From: JBCCFW01 sp039029535
Lineage (GTDB): Bacteria; Acidobacteriota; JBCCFW01
Direction: 5' to 3'
DNA length: 11,895 nucleotides
Assembly: GCA_039029535.1 (NCBI GenBank)
Contig: JBCCFW010000213.1
Location: forward strand, 1-11,895
The notes beneath the pieces were generated by a model. It did no database searches, was not told where the DNA came from, and saw only the letters and a program-made list of their open reading frames with translations. Position numbers and translations under genes: made by a program. This document shows, piece by piece, positions 1-7,643 of this stretch; within the stretch, counting starts at the first letter, position 1; each line of letters starts with the position of its first letter.

Positions 1-297
1 AGATAACTCGCCCGATTTCCGGCCCTGGAACCAGATCCTCAGGGTCTTCCAGAGGTCAGTGCTAGCGTCCGTCAGTGAGCAAGTACGTTCTCGATGGTGT
101 TTCGCTTGGAGTAACTCTGCAGCATCGCCTGTAGAGGTCTCGAACGCGACGTCGTCCAACGTCTCGACACTCACGAGGAATTCTGCCTCGGACTTCATAC
201 GGCGGAGGGACCACAACAGCGCGAGGCGTACCTGATAGAGGTAGCCAAGTGCGGGGTCGGCGGCTGAGAACTGCTGGAGCCCACCATCGTCGCTCAT
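1..297 (-). CDS. Cap4/DUF4297-like nuclease-domain effector, N-terminus only
   Basis: The minus strand is open from an ATG at 297 to base 1 (99 codons, no stop), so the gene is cut by the window edge. After a short acidic start comes ALGYLYQVRLALLWSLRR (residues 16-33), then VSVETLDDVAFE (42-53), ELLQAKHH (61-68) and SLTDASTDLWKTLRIW (74-89). The order of a G-x-x-Y-Q helix, an E/D-D strand and a Q-x-K-H strand is that of the PD-(D/E)xK-type Cap4/DUF4297 dsDNA-nuclease domain, which occurs at the N-terminus of CBASS and ABC-three-component (ABC-3C) effectors. E45 or D48/D49 and Q64-x-K66 would be the active-site residues. By family knowledge such domains degrade DNA when a C-terminal sensor or partner ATPase is triggered. 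The start is supported by its distance to the Y-Q helix and a GGAG 10 nt upstream. An in-frame stop at 421-423 with no start codon between it and 297 leaves no longer form. The C-terminal domain, and so the system type, cannot be seen. Confidence 0.72.
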   Translation of the reverse strand, partial: MSDDGGLQQFSAADPALGYLYQVRLALLWSLRRMKSEAEFLVSVETLDDVAFETSTGDAAELLQAKHHRERTCSLTDASTDLWKTLRIWFQGRKSGELS

Positions 298-825
298 CCC
301 ACTCGCGCTCCGAACGAACTCGCGTAGGTCCTTGGCTCCGGCACTGGCTGGAGATGCGTCGGCACGGTTAGCCTCCCTGGGCTGCCGTCGGCTAGAGAAC
401 GCACAGGTGTAAGTAGGAGCTTAGTGTCGCGGATCTCGGCGAGCAAGCGCGTGGCCTCGTTGCGTCTGTCGACTTCGACTTCGCTGTGTCGAGTGAGAGG
501 ACGTAATGGTCGAACTGTCACTCGACTGCGCCGCAAGAGCAGGACGAGGCTACCGAACAGGCGTGACGATCTCTTGCCTCTTTCCTCTGCTCTGGTCGGA
601 GTCGTAGGTGTGTCCTTCTGGAGGCTCCGGGAGCCACACAGGCCGACTACGGAGTCGCTAGCCGGGGTCTTCTGCAGCTCATCGAACTCTCAGAGCCATC
701 CCCAGAGCTGGTTCCAAATCGGAAGGGGGAGGCTCACCACCTGGGGCACGCCCTCGGAAAGTGCTCCGAGGCGGGTCCGGCGCCCGAGAGAAGCGCCAGC
801 GAATCAAGGGGTTGGGCGAGTTCGA

Positions 826-867
826 TCGCGAGCAACCTTCCGTCCCGGATGGAGCTCGAGCTCGCGA
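826..867. repeat. Nested inverted repeats upstream of a TATACT box
   Basis: TCGCGAGC at 826-833 is the exact reverse complement of GCTCGCGA at 860-867, with 26 nt between. The right arm overlaps a separate perfect 12-nt palindrome, GAGCTCGAGCTC (852-863). The two structures are mutually exclusive as hairpins. The palindrome ends 30 nt before the TATACT box at 894, so it could be an operator for the gene starting at 1126. GAGCTCGAG-type words recur in this GC-rich DNA, which weakens the case. Confidence 0.3.
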
Positions 868-893
868 CTCCGAGCAGATAGCGCCTCGCCGCT

Positions 894-899
894 TATACT
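894..899 (+). promoter_or_regulatory. Candidate -10 element (TATACT)
   Basis: TATACT matches the sigma-70 -10 consensus TATAAT at five of six positions and stands out in GC-rich surroundings. No TTGACA-like -35 is seen at 16-18 nt spacing. It would give a leader of about 220 nt for the secreted protein starting at 1126. Similar TACACT boxes lie upstream of the genes starting at 8985 and 9903. Confidence 0.35.
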
Positions 900-1125
900 G
901 TCCGGGGTGCGCTTCGTCTCCTGCCCGCGTTGCTGCCATCGGACAGACCGTCCACGGAGTCAGCACGAGACGCCAAGCGCGATGGAGGGTCAGAGCGTGC
1001 TTGCGGTGCCTCAGTCACGAACGAAGACTGCATGTACGCCAGGGCGGCAAGCCCTGACCACGTCGTGGCGCCGTGCCTGCGAACAGCGCAGTCGTCAGCG
1101 TCGTCGGCCGAAGGGCTGGGCGCCC

Positions 1126-4035
1126 ATGAAGTGCCTGGCTTCACTGGCGTTCGCGTTGTTGCTCTCGCCTGCGACCTTCTCGGCTCCGCCCATTCCCATG
1201 GACGATCGAGGCGAGCTCCCACGCGAGTACACGGGCGAGCCCTCACTCGTGGAGCTCATGCTGAGCCGCACGGCACGGCCCGTGGGCCTGGCTGCCGGCG
1301 ACTTCGACGAAGACGGCATGCCCGACCTCATCGTCGGCTACTCGGCCTCGGCGGACGGTGGCCTGTTCGTGTCGTGGCGTGGCAACGTGGACGCCCTCTA
1401 CCGCAACCCCGCGGGCACCAATGCGTCGCCCCCGGACTCGCCGTTTCTCTCGCCTGGCACGCTGTCAGTCGGCCCCGCACGCCCCGAGCTCATGGCCGCC
1501 GGCGACTTCGACGGCGATGGCCATCTCGATCTCGTGGTGACGCACCTGGGTAGCGAGTCGATCAACTGGATCCACGGCGATGGGCGCGGCAACTTCACGA
1601 AGATCGTCCGCGTGGCGCTTCCTGGCACGGTCACCGCCATGACCGCAGGCGAGATGAACCGCCGCGACGGACTGGTCGACGTCGTCGTCGGCGTGACGGG
1701 CCCATCTGGCCACGGGTTGCTCGTCTACGAATCGCCCAGCGGAGCCATGCTTGCGAAGCCCGAGACGGTCGTGCTGTCAGCACCGGCGACCTCCCTCGTG
1801 CTCGGCCAGTGGGACGAGGGTCCTGAACGCGACCTCGCCGCGCTGTCGGGCGATGAGGTCCTGATCGTTCACGGCCGCGACCGGCGGCTGTCCCTCGACT
1901 CGATCGCTCGATCCAGCGTCCAGGTCGCTTCGATCAGCCGGCAACCTGCCATGGAATCCACGGTCCGATTCGGTCCCGCCTTGGAGCACGGCGTCCTCGC
2001 ACGCTTGCCCATGCGGCTCAACCGCGATGCGTTCGACGACTTCGTTCGACTCGACGTCGGACGTGCCGGGCCGAGTCTCGTCCTGAGCGGCGGGCCCGTG
2101 ACGTACACCGTCAACAGCATCGACGATCTCGACGACGGAGCCTGCGACACGGTCCATTGCAGCTTGCGCGAAGCGATCGAGAGCGCCAACGCACGCGTCG
2201 GCCCAGACGCGATCGAGTTCGCCATTGCCGGGTCGGGCCCGCACTCCATCCAGCCCACTTCCCCTCTGCCAGAGATCACCGATCCCGTGGTCATCGACGG
2301 CACGACTGAGCCGGACTTCGCTGGCACGCCCGTGGTCGAGATTGATGGGAGCGCGACCGGCGGGTTCGTCGATGGGCTCCGGATCACGGCCGGGAGCAGC
2401 GTGGTCAGGGGCCTGGTGATCAACGGATTCGACGGCAACGGCATCCAGCTCGAAGGCGAGGGCGGCAACCTGATCGAGGGCTGCTACCTGGGCTCCGACG
2501 TGACCGGCACCCTGGCGAGGGGCAACGGCGGCCACGGCGTGGAGGTGCGGTGCGATGGCAACACGATCGGTGGGACGGTACCGGCAGCACGCAACGTCGC
2601 CTCGGCAAACCGTCGCGGCGTGACGATCATCGAGTCGTCTGGGAACATCGTGGCGGGCAACCATGTCGGCACGGACGTGACCGGCACGGCAGCTCTGGGC
2701 AACGACGACATGGGAATCTGGCTCCTGCGCGCGCCGGACAACACGGTCGGAGGAGTCGACCCGGGCGCGCGGAACGTCAGCTCTGGCAACGGCTGGTTCG
2801 GCGTGTACATCACGGGAGACCAGACCACCGGAAACCTCGTCCAGGGCAACCACGTCGGCACCGACCCGTCCGGAACGGCCAGCGTGAGCAACGGGTCCCC
2901 GGGTATCGGCGGAGGAGTCGGGTTCTTCAGCTCTGCCAACAACAACACCTTGGGAGGCACGACGGCCGCCGCACGCAACATCATCAGCGGCAACGGCAGC
3001 AACGGGATCACGGTGACCGACGACGGCTCGCTGGACAACCTGCTCCAGGGGAACTTCATCGGCGTGGACTCAGGAGGGGCCACTTCCTTGCCCAATGCCT
3101 CGGCGGGTATCTGGCTCAACATCGGCCCCAATGGCGTCGGCGGAGCCGTCCCCGGAGCGGGCAACGTGATCTCCAGCAACCGGCGTTTCGGCGTGCTCGT
3201 GATTGCCGGCAACTGCACCGTGCAGGGCAACATGATCGGCACGGACGTGACCGGCACCGTGCCGCTGGGCAACGCCGGTGAAGGAGTCCTGCTCGACTTT
3301 GCCCCTCGTGTCGTCGACACGCGGGTCGGCGGCATCGTCGCAGACGCCCGAAACACCATCGCCCACAATGGCGGAGCGGGCGTCGCGGTCCGCAGTGGGC
3401 TGGGTCACGAGATCCGTGAAAACGCCATCTTCGCCAACGAAGGACTCGCCATCGACTTGGGGTTGAACGGCGTCAGCTCCAACGACCCGGCCGACGTGGA
3501 CACCGGTCCGAACGACCTCCAGAACTTCCCCGTGCTCAGCTCAGCGAGCAGCTCACCAGCCGGCACGGAGATCGCGGGCGTGCTCGAGAGTCGGGCGGAC
3601 ACGGAGCTCGACATCGACCTCTTCTCGACGTCGACCTGCGATCTCTCCGGACACGGTGAAGCCGAGACGTTCCTCGGCACGCTGAGCATCACCACGGACC
3701 CTGGTGGTGCCGCGACACTGATGACTGCGATCCCCGTGATCGTTCCTGCAGGTGAGTTCGTCACTGCGACCGCGACCGACCCGAACGGCAACACGTCCGA
3801 GCTCAGCCCCTGCCAAGAGGTCGTCGTGGGAGTGGTGGCTCCGACGGTGTACGAGTCCATCGATCCGGCTGACGTGGTCGCGCCGGCGAATGCCGTGGGC
3901 ACGGCTTCGTCCAGCCCCTACGACCACGTCCCTGCTCCCGACCGCCTCCTCTACTACAAGGTCGACGACGGAGCGGGGAGTCCCCCGATCATCTGGATCG
4001 TGAAGGGTGGACCCGGGATTCAGATCCTCTTCTGA
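1126..4035 (+). CDS. Secreted FG-GAP / CSLREA / parallel beta-helix protein
   Basis: A 969-residue exported protein. Residues 1-20 (MKCLASLAFALLLSPATFSA) form a signal peptide. This fixes the start at 1126, although the frame is open much further upstream; AAGGG lies about 10 nt before the ATG. Residues 56-320 carry FG-GAP/VCBS-type repeats with calcium-binding-like cores: GDFDEDGMPDL near 58, GDFDGDGHLDL near 126, and weaker copies near 175, 227 and 299. A CSLREA motif follows (C345-SLREAIESANA), preceded by YTVNSIDDLDDG. Residues about 380-780 are a right-handed beta-helix with five long repeats. The segment after it (IDLGLNGVSSNDP through VTATATDPNGNTSELSPC) is the usual companion of CSLREA/beta-helix proteins. 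The last ~65 residues contain DRLLYYKVDDG; no PEP-CTERM, LPXTG or other sorting signal is recognisable. The probable role is a surface or extracellular adhesin or polysaccharide-binding protein; enzyme activity cannot be assigned. It converges on the kinase gene. Confidence 0.9.
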   Translation: MKCLASLAFALLLSPATFSAPPIPMDDRGELPREYTGEPSLVELMLSRTARPVGLAAGDFDEDGMPDLIVGYSASADGGLFVSWRGNVDALYRNPAGTNASPPDSPFLSPGTLSVGPARPELMAAGDFDGDGHLDLVVTHLGSESINWIHGDGRGNFTKIVRVALPGTVTAMTAGEMNRRDGLVDVVVGVTGPSGHGLLVYESPSGAMLAKPETVVLSAPATSLVLGQWDEGPERDLAALSGDEVLIVHGRDRRLSLDSIARSSVQVASISRQPAMESTVRFGPALEHGVLARLPMRLNRDAFDDFVRLDVGRAGPSLVLSGGPVTYTVNSIDDLDDGACDTVHCSLREAIESANARVGPDAIEFAIAGSGPHSIQPTSPLPEITDPVVIDGTTEPDFAGTPVVEIDGSATGGFVDGLRITAGSSVVRGLVINGFDGNGIQLEGEGGNLIEGCYLGSDVTGTLARGNGGHGVEVRCDGNTIGGTVPAARNVASANRRGVTIIESSGNIVAGNHVGTDVTGTAALGNDDMGIWLLRAPDNTVGGVDPGARNVSSGNGWFGVYITGDQTTGNLVQGNHVGTDPSGTASVSNGSPGIGGGVGFFSSANNNTLGGTTAAARNIISGNGSNGITVTDDGSLDNLLQGNFIGVDSGGATSLPNASAGIWLNIGPNGVGGAVPGAGNVISSNRRFGVLVIAGNCTVQGNMIGTDVTGTVPLGNAGEGVLLDFAPRVVDTRVGGIVADARNTIAHNGGAGVAVRSGLGHEIRENAIFANEGLAIDLGLNGVSSNDPADVDTGPNDLQNFPVLSSASSSPAGTEIAGVLESRADTELDIDLFSTSTCDLSGHGEAETFLGTLSITTDPGGAATLMTAIPVIVPAGEFVTATATDPNGNTSELSPCQEVVVGVVAPTVYESIDPADVVAPANAVGTASSSPYDHVPAPDRLLYYKVDDGAGSPPIIWIVKGGPGIQILF
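2467..3408 (+). repeat. Five tandem beta-helix repeats inside the secreted protein
   Basis: Units begin at about 2467, 2644, 2833, 3037 and 3211, so they run 58-68 codons. Each has a G-x-D-x-x-G-T/A element (GSDVTGT, GTDVTGT, GTDPSGT, GVDSGGA, GTDVTGT), then a short Gly/Asn turn, then an N-x-x-GG...AR/AG-N element (NTIGG, NTVGG, NTLGG, NGVGG, TRVGG). The copies have diverged in DNA sequence, so this is an old protein repeat and not a recent tandem duplication. Copies 1, 2 and 5 are most alike around DVTGT. Confidence 0.85.
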
Positions 4036-4066
4036 AGAACATCCACGACGAGTCGTCCGGTGTTCT
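4036..4066. terminator. Hairpin between convergent genes, possible terminator
   Basis: AGAACA (4036-4041) pairs with TGTTCT (4061-4066), and inside it GACG (4046-4050 region) pairs with CGTC around a small loop, with a short internal loop between the stems. It follows directly after the stop codon of the secreted-protein gene and lies before the 3' end of the convergent kinase gene. There is no T-run on either side, so a classical intrinsic terminator is not shown. It may stabilise 3' ends or assist termination. Confidence 0.35.
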
Positions 4067-4133
4067 CGGTTCCTCCCGACAGGCGACGCAGCGGACTGGG
4101 TTCGAGCGGGCTGTCGAACGCTCGGCTCACGCC

Positions 4134-6929
4134 TCAGCTTCCCGCAGCTCCTGACCGAACCGGAAGCCGCGCGACTCGCGGGGGGTAGTCAGCGACGACC
4201 ACGATCCCTGTCTCAGCGTCGTCTCGGACCACGGCAGGGGTCCCGTGCTCGATGCCGCTCGCGGTCCAGGAGCCCCAGGTCATGACCAGGCGTCCCTGCG
4301 CGTCTGGCTCGAAGAGGCGCGGGCAGCCAGCGACGCTGAGCAAGCCCTGGCGATCCACTCCGAGCTCGACGACGACGGGCGAGGTCGTGACGACCGCGGC
4401 CGTGGTCGTCAGTCGGAGGGCCTGCTCGACGCGTGCGTCGGCCGCCGAGAGACTCCAGATCACGAGCCATCCCGTCCCCGTGATCGAGGCGACGGCCTGA
4501 CGTCCTTCCTGCACGGTCCACGGAAGAGCGACGGTCCTGGCGATGACCTGCGGAGGGCTGGGTGGCTCCTTTCGCCAGGTCACGGACGGCACCTCGGCCG
4601 TGAGGAGGAGCCCGTCGGTAGCCTGGCGGGAGTAGACGTGCACGGCGCCGCGTCGCCCTCCACAGGCGAGCTCCGAAAGACCATCCCCGTCGAGGTCGCC
4701 GATCTCGGTGACCTGGGCGCAGCCGCCACGACGGGAGGACCAGCGCGCTTCCCAGGCGATGCGCTTCTCGGCATCCGGTTCGACGTTGAGGCAGTGGATG
4801 CCGTGGTCGACGACGTTGCATGCCTCGGGAGCCGCGTCGCCATCTTGTTCCGAGAGAACCGGAGCGCTCACGAGGGTCCCGGCGGTGGTGAAGCTCCAGA
4901 GCACGCGATCATGAGCGGCAGGCGACATCAACGACATGACCCCGTCGGGCACGGTGTCTTGCGACCGCCTCGACAGGAGCACTTCCGGTCGACGATCGGC
5001 GTCGGCATCGAGGAAGAGCGGGATCGCCAGGCGCCCGACTCCCGGGACCGGGAGCTCCTCGAGCTCCGATCGCCCGGGATGAAGACGCAGCAGTTGCCCC
5101 TGACGAAAGCTCTCAGGCGGAGTGACGTCGAGGTAGATCGTCGCTGACCCGGAGCCTGGCTCTCGGAGCACCTGCGGTGTCGACTCCACGGGCAGGGGAA
5201 GGTCCCAGCGTTGGAGCTCTCGCCCGGACTCCCAGTCGAGAGCGCGGAGATGGGCCTGTCGGTAGACGTGCGTGACCGGGTCGCCACCGCTGTCTCCGAT
5301 CAGGACTTCCCGCCGCCCATCGCCGTCGAGATCGACGACCCGTGGCGAGCCTTCCCCGGCGGTGCGATCCAGCAGTCGCACCCATCCGGAGCTACCGTCT
5401 TCGTCGAGGACTGAGGGATGCAGGGCGAGCACCGCGAGCTGATTATCGCTCTTCAACAGCAGGTCCCGTTGGCCATCGCCATCGAAGTCCAGCCCCTCGA
5501 CGAAGCTCCAAACCGACTCGCCGGAAGGAGGTGGGATTCGCAGTGACTCGAGCTCGACTGCGCCTTCTCGCAGGTGAAGTCGAGGCCCTTCATCCGCACT
5601 GCTGAGCTCTGCCTCGAGCCGTCGACCGACCACGTCGAGCTCCGTGCCCGACCCGAGGCTCCGACGAGCCCTGAGCTCGGCGAAGGTCCAACCTCCCTGT
5701 CTCGGGAAGAGAGTGTTGGGTTCCTCGGCAAATGTCTTCGCAGTGAAGACGGCGAGCGTGGCCGGGGAACCGCGTGACGGTTCGACCTGTCCGGCACGCG
5801 AGGCCAGCCAAGCTCCGGTCACCAACACGACGCTCGAGAGGATGGCAGCGGCGATCAGGTGCTTGCGTCGACGCTCTTCTCTTCCGGAGCGCAAGCTGGC
5901 GACGAGCTCTCGAGCGCTTGCCGGCCGTTTCCCGGGCTGCAACGAGAGCCCCGCCCTCAGGGCAGCGATCACGCCGCGGGAGAGGCCGCGGGGCAGCTCC
6001 TCGGGCAACTGACCTGCGGCTGGTGGTGGCTGACCGGTGAGGAGATGACAGGCGGTTGCCGCGAGGCCGTAGACGTCTGCGGCAGGTCCCACGGCTTCAC
6101 CACGGAGCTGCTCGGGTGCGGCGTGGGTCGTCGTTCCGAATCCATGACCCGGCAGCGTGAGCTCCTGCTCTCCCTCGACCCAGGCGAGCCCCAGGTCGCT
6201 GACGAGCACGCGACCCTCATCGTCGATCATGAGATTGCTCGGCTTCACGTCGCGATGCAGGATGCCGTGCTCGTGCAGGTGATCGAGTCCACGTGCTGCG
6301 TCCTCGAGCCAGGTGAGGATCTCACCAAGGCGTTCGGCTCCGACCTGCGATGGGCAGCCCTCGGGGATGGCGGTGGCGAGGGAGTCCGGGAAGCGATCCA
6401 TCGCGAACCAGGCGTGCCCTGCCTCGTCACCGACGTCGTGAATGGAAACCACGTGGCGGTGTCGAACGCGCGCCATGGCCTTCGCCTCGCGGGCGAATCG
6501 CTGACGGCGCTTCGCATCCGCGGTGGGATGTGGTGAGAGCACCTTGATCGCGAGCTCTCGGGAGAGGCGATCGTCGCGGGCCAACACGACCTGCCCCATG
6601 CCCCCTTCTCCGAGACTCCCCAGGACCCGGTAGGGACCGAGCTGCTCGGGAAGGGGCTGGGCTGCCATCTCTTCCGCCTGAGCGAGGGAAGCAAGCCTCG
6701 ACTCGAGCTCGAGGGCGCGCCGAAGCTCCTCCGCGATCTCGGGATGCCGTTGACACCAGGCCTCGAGGTCCGGCTCCCGTCCCTCCGCGCGCTCGCCATC
6801 GATGGCCGCGAGCACTCGTGTCAGCAGCGCTTCGCTCGGTGTCGTGCTCGCGCCGCAAGCCGGACAGGTGAAGCCGTCGTCAGGAGGAGTGGGCCCTTCC
6901 CACTCCGCGCCGCAGTCGAGACAAGACAT
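4134..6929 (-). CDS. Transmembrane Ser/Thr protein kinase with zinc ribbon and FG-GAP ectodomain
   Basis: A 931-residue Hanks-type kinase. Residues 1-30 hold a CxxC...CxxC zinc ribbon (C3, C6, C22, C25). Residues 35-80 form a helical segment with DLEAWCQRHPEIAEELR, common in multidomain bacterial kinases. The catalytic domain runs from about 98 to 348: glycine loop GEGGMG (107-112), ATP lysine K129, helix-C glutamate E148, catalytic HRDVKPSN (225-232), DLG in place of DFG (245-247) and APE (271-273). All key residues are present, so it should be active. RRRKH then a membrane helix (about 357-378) puts the kinase inside and residues 380-931 outside. The outer part has FG-GAP/VCBS-like motifs at 481-490 (DFDGDGQRDL), 533-542, 641-650 and 745-754, suggesting a beta-propeller sensor. 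The start lies 13 nt after the sigma-factor stop, so the two genes are surely co-transcribed. The likely substrate is the sigma factor; this is inferred from the pairing. Confidence 0.93.
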   Translation of the reverse strand: MSCLDCGAEWEGPTPPDDGFTCPACGASTTPSEALLTRVLAAIDGERAEGREPDLEAWCQRHPEIAEELRRALELESRLASLAQAEEMAAQPLPEQLGPYRVLGSLGEGGMGQVVLARDDRLSRELAIKVLSPHPTADAKRRQRFAREAKAMARVRHRHVVSIHDVGDEAGHAWFAMDRFPDSLATAIPEGCPSQVGAERLGEILTWLEDAARGLDHLHEHGILHRDVKPSNLMIDDEGRVLVSDLGLAWVEGEQELTLPGHGFGTTTHAAPEQLRGEAVGPAADVYGLAATACHLLTGQPPPAAGQLPEELPRGLSRGVIAALRAGLSLQPGKRPASARELVASLRSGREERRRKHLIAAAILSSVVLVTGAWLASRAGQVEPSRGSPATLAVFTAKTFAEEPNTLFPRQGGWTFAELRARRSLGSGTELDVVGRRLEAELSSADEGPRLHLREGAVELESLRIPPPSGESVWSFVEGLDFDGDGQRDLLLKSDNQLAVLALHPSVLDEDGSSGWVRLLDRTAGEGSPRVVDLDGDGRREVLIGDSGGDPVTHVYRQAHLRALDWESGRELQRWDLPLPVESTPQVLREPGSGSATIYLDVTPPESFRQGQLLRLHPGRSELEELPVPGVGRLAIPLFLDADADRRPEVLLSRRSQDTVPDGVMSLMSPAAHDRVLWSFTTAGTLVSAPVLSEQDGDAAPEACNVVDHGIHCLNVEPDAEKRIAWEARWSSRRGGCAQVTEIGDLDGDGLSELACGGRRGAVHVYSRQATDGLLLTAEVPSVTWRKEPPSPPQVIARTVALPWTVQEGRQAVASITGTGWLVIWSLSAADARVEQALRLTTTAAVVTTSPVVVELGVDRQGLLSVAGCPRLFEPDAQGRLVMTWGSWTASGIEHGTPAVVRDDAETGIVVVADYPPRVARLPVRSGAAGS

Positions 6930-6942
6930 GGCTGCGATCCGC

Positions 6943-7569
6943 TCAGCAGGAGTCGCCCAGCAGGCGGTCGAGCTCCGCTCGCAACTGGACCAGCGCCCGC
7001 GAGGTCAGCACGCGAAAGGCACCAGGGCTGATGCCGAGGAGCTCGGCGGCCTCTTCGGGGTCACGACCCTCGACGTGACGAAGGACGATCGCGTCGCGGC
7101 GTCGCTCGGGAAGCTGGGTGAGCGCGAGAGCGACGGCATGGAGATCCTCGCGCGCACGGAGCTCGGCCGAGGGGCTGTTGCCGGGAGCGGCGAGGACTTC
7201 GATGAGCTCGTCCGCCGTGCTCGCTCCGGCCTTCCGCGGCTGGTTCAGGCTGATCGGTGGCGGCCGGCGTGAGAGTCGGCGCGCGTGCATGCGGATGCGA
7301 TTGCGCGCGATGCCGCAAAGCCAGAAGAAGAAGGAGAGATCGCGACGGTACTCGAAGCTCGGGAGCCTCTCGAGCGCCACGACGTGGACCTCTTGCACCA
7401 GGTCGTCAACGGGGACTCGATCGCGGAACGTGGCGTCGGAGTGCGAGCGGACGAAGCGCTCGAGTGCCGGCTGATAGCGCTCGATCAGCGTCTCGTAGGC
7501 TGCGACGTCGCCGGCCTCGTGACGGGCCAGCAGGTCGGGCGTGTGCTCGTCCAAGACTGCGGAACCCAT
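6943..7569 (-). CDS. ECF-family RNA polymerase sigma factor
   Basis: A 208-residue sigma-70 family protein reduced to regions 2 and 4. Region 2 spans about 26-98 and includes VDDLVQEV (54-61) and FFFWLCGIARNRIRMHAR (80-97), the -10-recognising and core-binding part. Region 4 spans about 142-200, with LTQLPERRRDAIVLRH followed by a helix-turn-helix (PEEAAELLGISPGAFRVLTSR) for -35 contact. No region 1.1 or 3 is present, and no SnoaL or other C-terminal extension is seen. Neither flank encodes a recognisable anti-sigma factor. Instead the gene is followed after 13 nt by a membrane serine/threonine kinase, an arrangement known for several ECF groups thought to be controlled by phosphorylation. 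The ATG at 7569 has AGGG 7 nt upstream. An in-frame stop at about 7600-7602, with no start codon between it and the ATG, rules out a longer form. The exact ECF group cannot be assigned by eye. Confidence 0.93.
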   Translation of the reverse strand: MGSAVLDEHTPDLLARHEAGDVAAYETLIERYQPALERFVRSHSDATFRDRVPVDDLVQEVHVVALERLPSFEYRRDLSFFFWLCGIARNRIRMHARRLSRRPPPISLNQPRKAGASTADELIEVLAAPGNSPSAELRAREDLHAVALALTQLPERRRDAIVLRHVEGRDPEEAAELLGISPGAFRVLTSRALVQLRAELDRLLGDSC

Positions 7570-7583
7570 GGTTGACCCTGCTG

Positions 7584-7615
7584 GCCAAGAGGGTGCAGCG
7601 TTTCACCCTCCTGGC
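7584..7615 (-). promoter_or_regulatory. 12-bp stem-loop in the sigma-factor leader
   Basis: Read on the minus strand, GCCAGGAGGGTG and CACCCTCTTGGC pair over all 12 positions (one G-U) around the 8-nt loop AAACGCTG. It lies between the hydrolase stop (7644) and the sigma-factor ATG (7569), ending 14 nt before that ATG. No U-run follows, so a standard intrinsic terminator is unlikely. The 5' arm contains AGGAGG, a full Shine-Dalgarno sequence buried in the stem and too far from the sigma start to serve it directly. It could be an attenuator, an RNA-processing site that separates hydrolase from sigma-kinase expression, or an operator at DNA level. Confidence 0.55.
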
Positions 7616-7643
7616 GCAACCAGCGCCCCGGCCTGCAACGATC

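Larger units (their letters stand above)
298..1125. other. 828-nt region without a supportable gene
   Basis: No frame here gives a protein with recognisable domains. The frame of the downstream secreted protein stays open upstream to 424, but this stretch is Arg/Ser/Pro-rich and precedes a clear signal peptide, so I treat it as non-coding. On the minus strand one frame is open from about 691 and stops at 296-294, overlapping the ATG at 297 as ATGA. Another minus frame between two stops (about 895 to 739) has fairly coding-like codon choice but no good start. The region also holds a 13-nt palindrome at 623-635 (GGCTCC-G-GGAGCC), a 12-nt palindrome at 852-863, an 11-nt palindrome at 1058-1068 (CCACG-T-CGTGG) and a TATACT box at 894-899. 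It is probably the shared upstream region of two divergent genes, perhaps with decayed coding sequence. Confidence 0.6.

Noticed and set aside
294..536. 80-codon minus-strand ORF whose TGA overlaps the ATG of the edge gene as ATGA
   Set aside because: It has a TTG start, low-complexity Arg/Pro-rich sequence and no recognisable family. The overlap is suggestive of coupling but can arise by chance; the frame is open back to about 691 without a better start.
424..1125. Open reading frame upstream of and in frame with the secreted protein, 234 codons
   Set aside because: It is Arg/Ser/Pro-rich with no domain, and it precedes a clean signal peptide and ribosome site at 1126. An N-terminal extension would bury the signal peptide.
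1777..2853. 358-codon antisense ORF within the secreted beta-helix gene
   Set aside because: It is a GC-rich mirror of the real gene: Arg/Ala/Val/His-rich, no domain, opposite a well-supported coding frame.
7406..7606. GTG-started minus ORF with AGGAGG directly before it, overlapping the sigma gene
   Set aside because: The ribosome site abuts the start with no spacing, the product is Arg-rich without a family, and the overlapping sigma-factor frame is clearly real.
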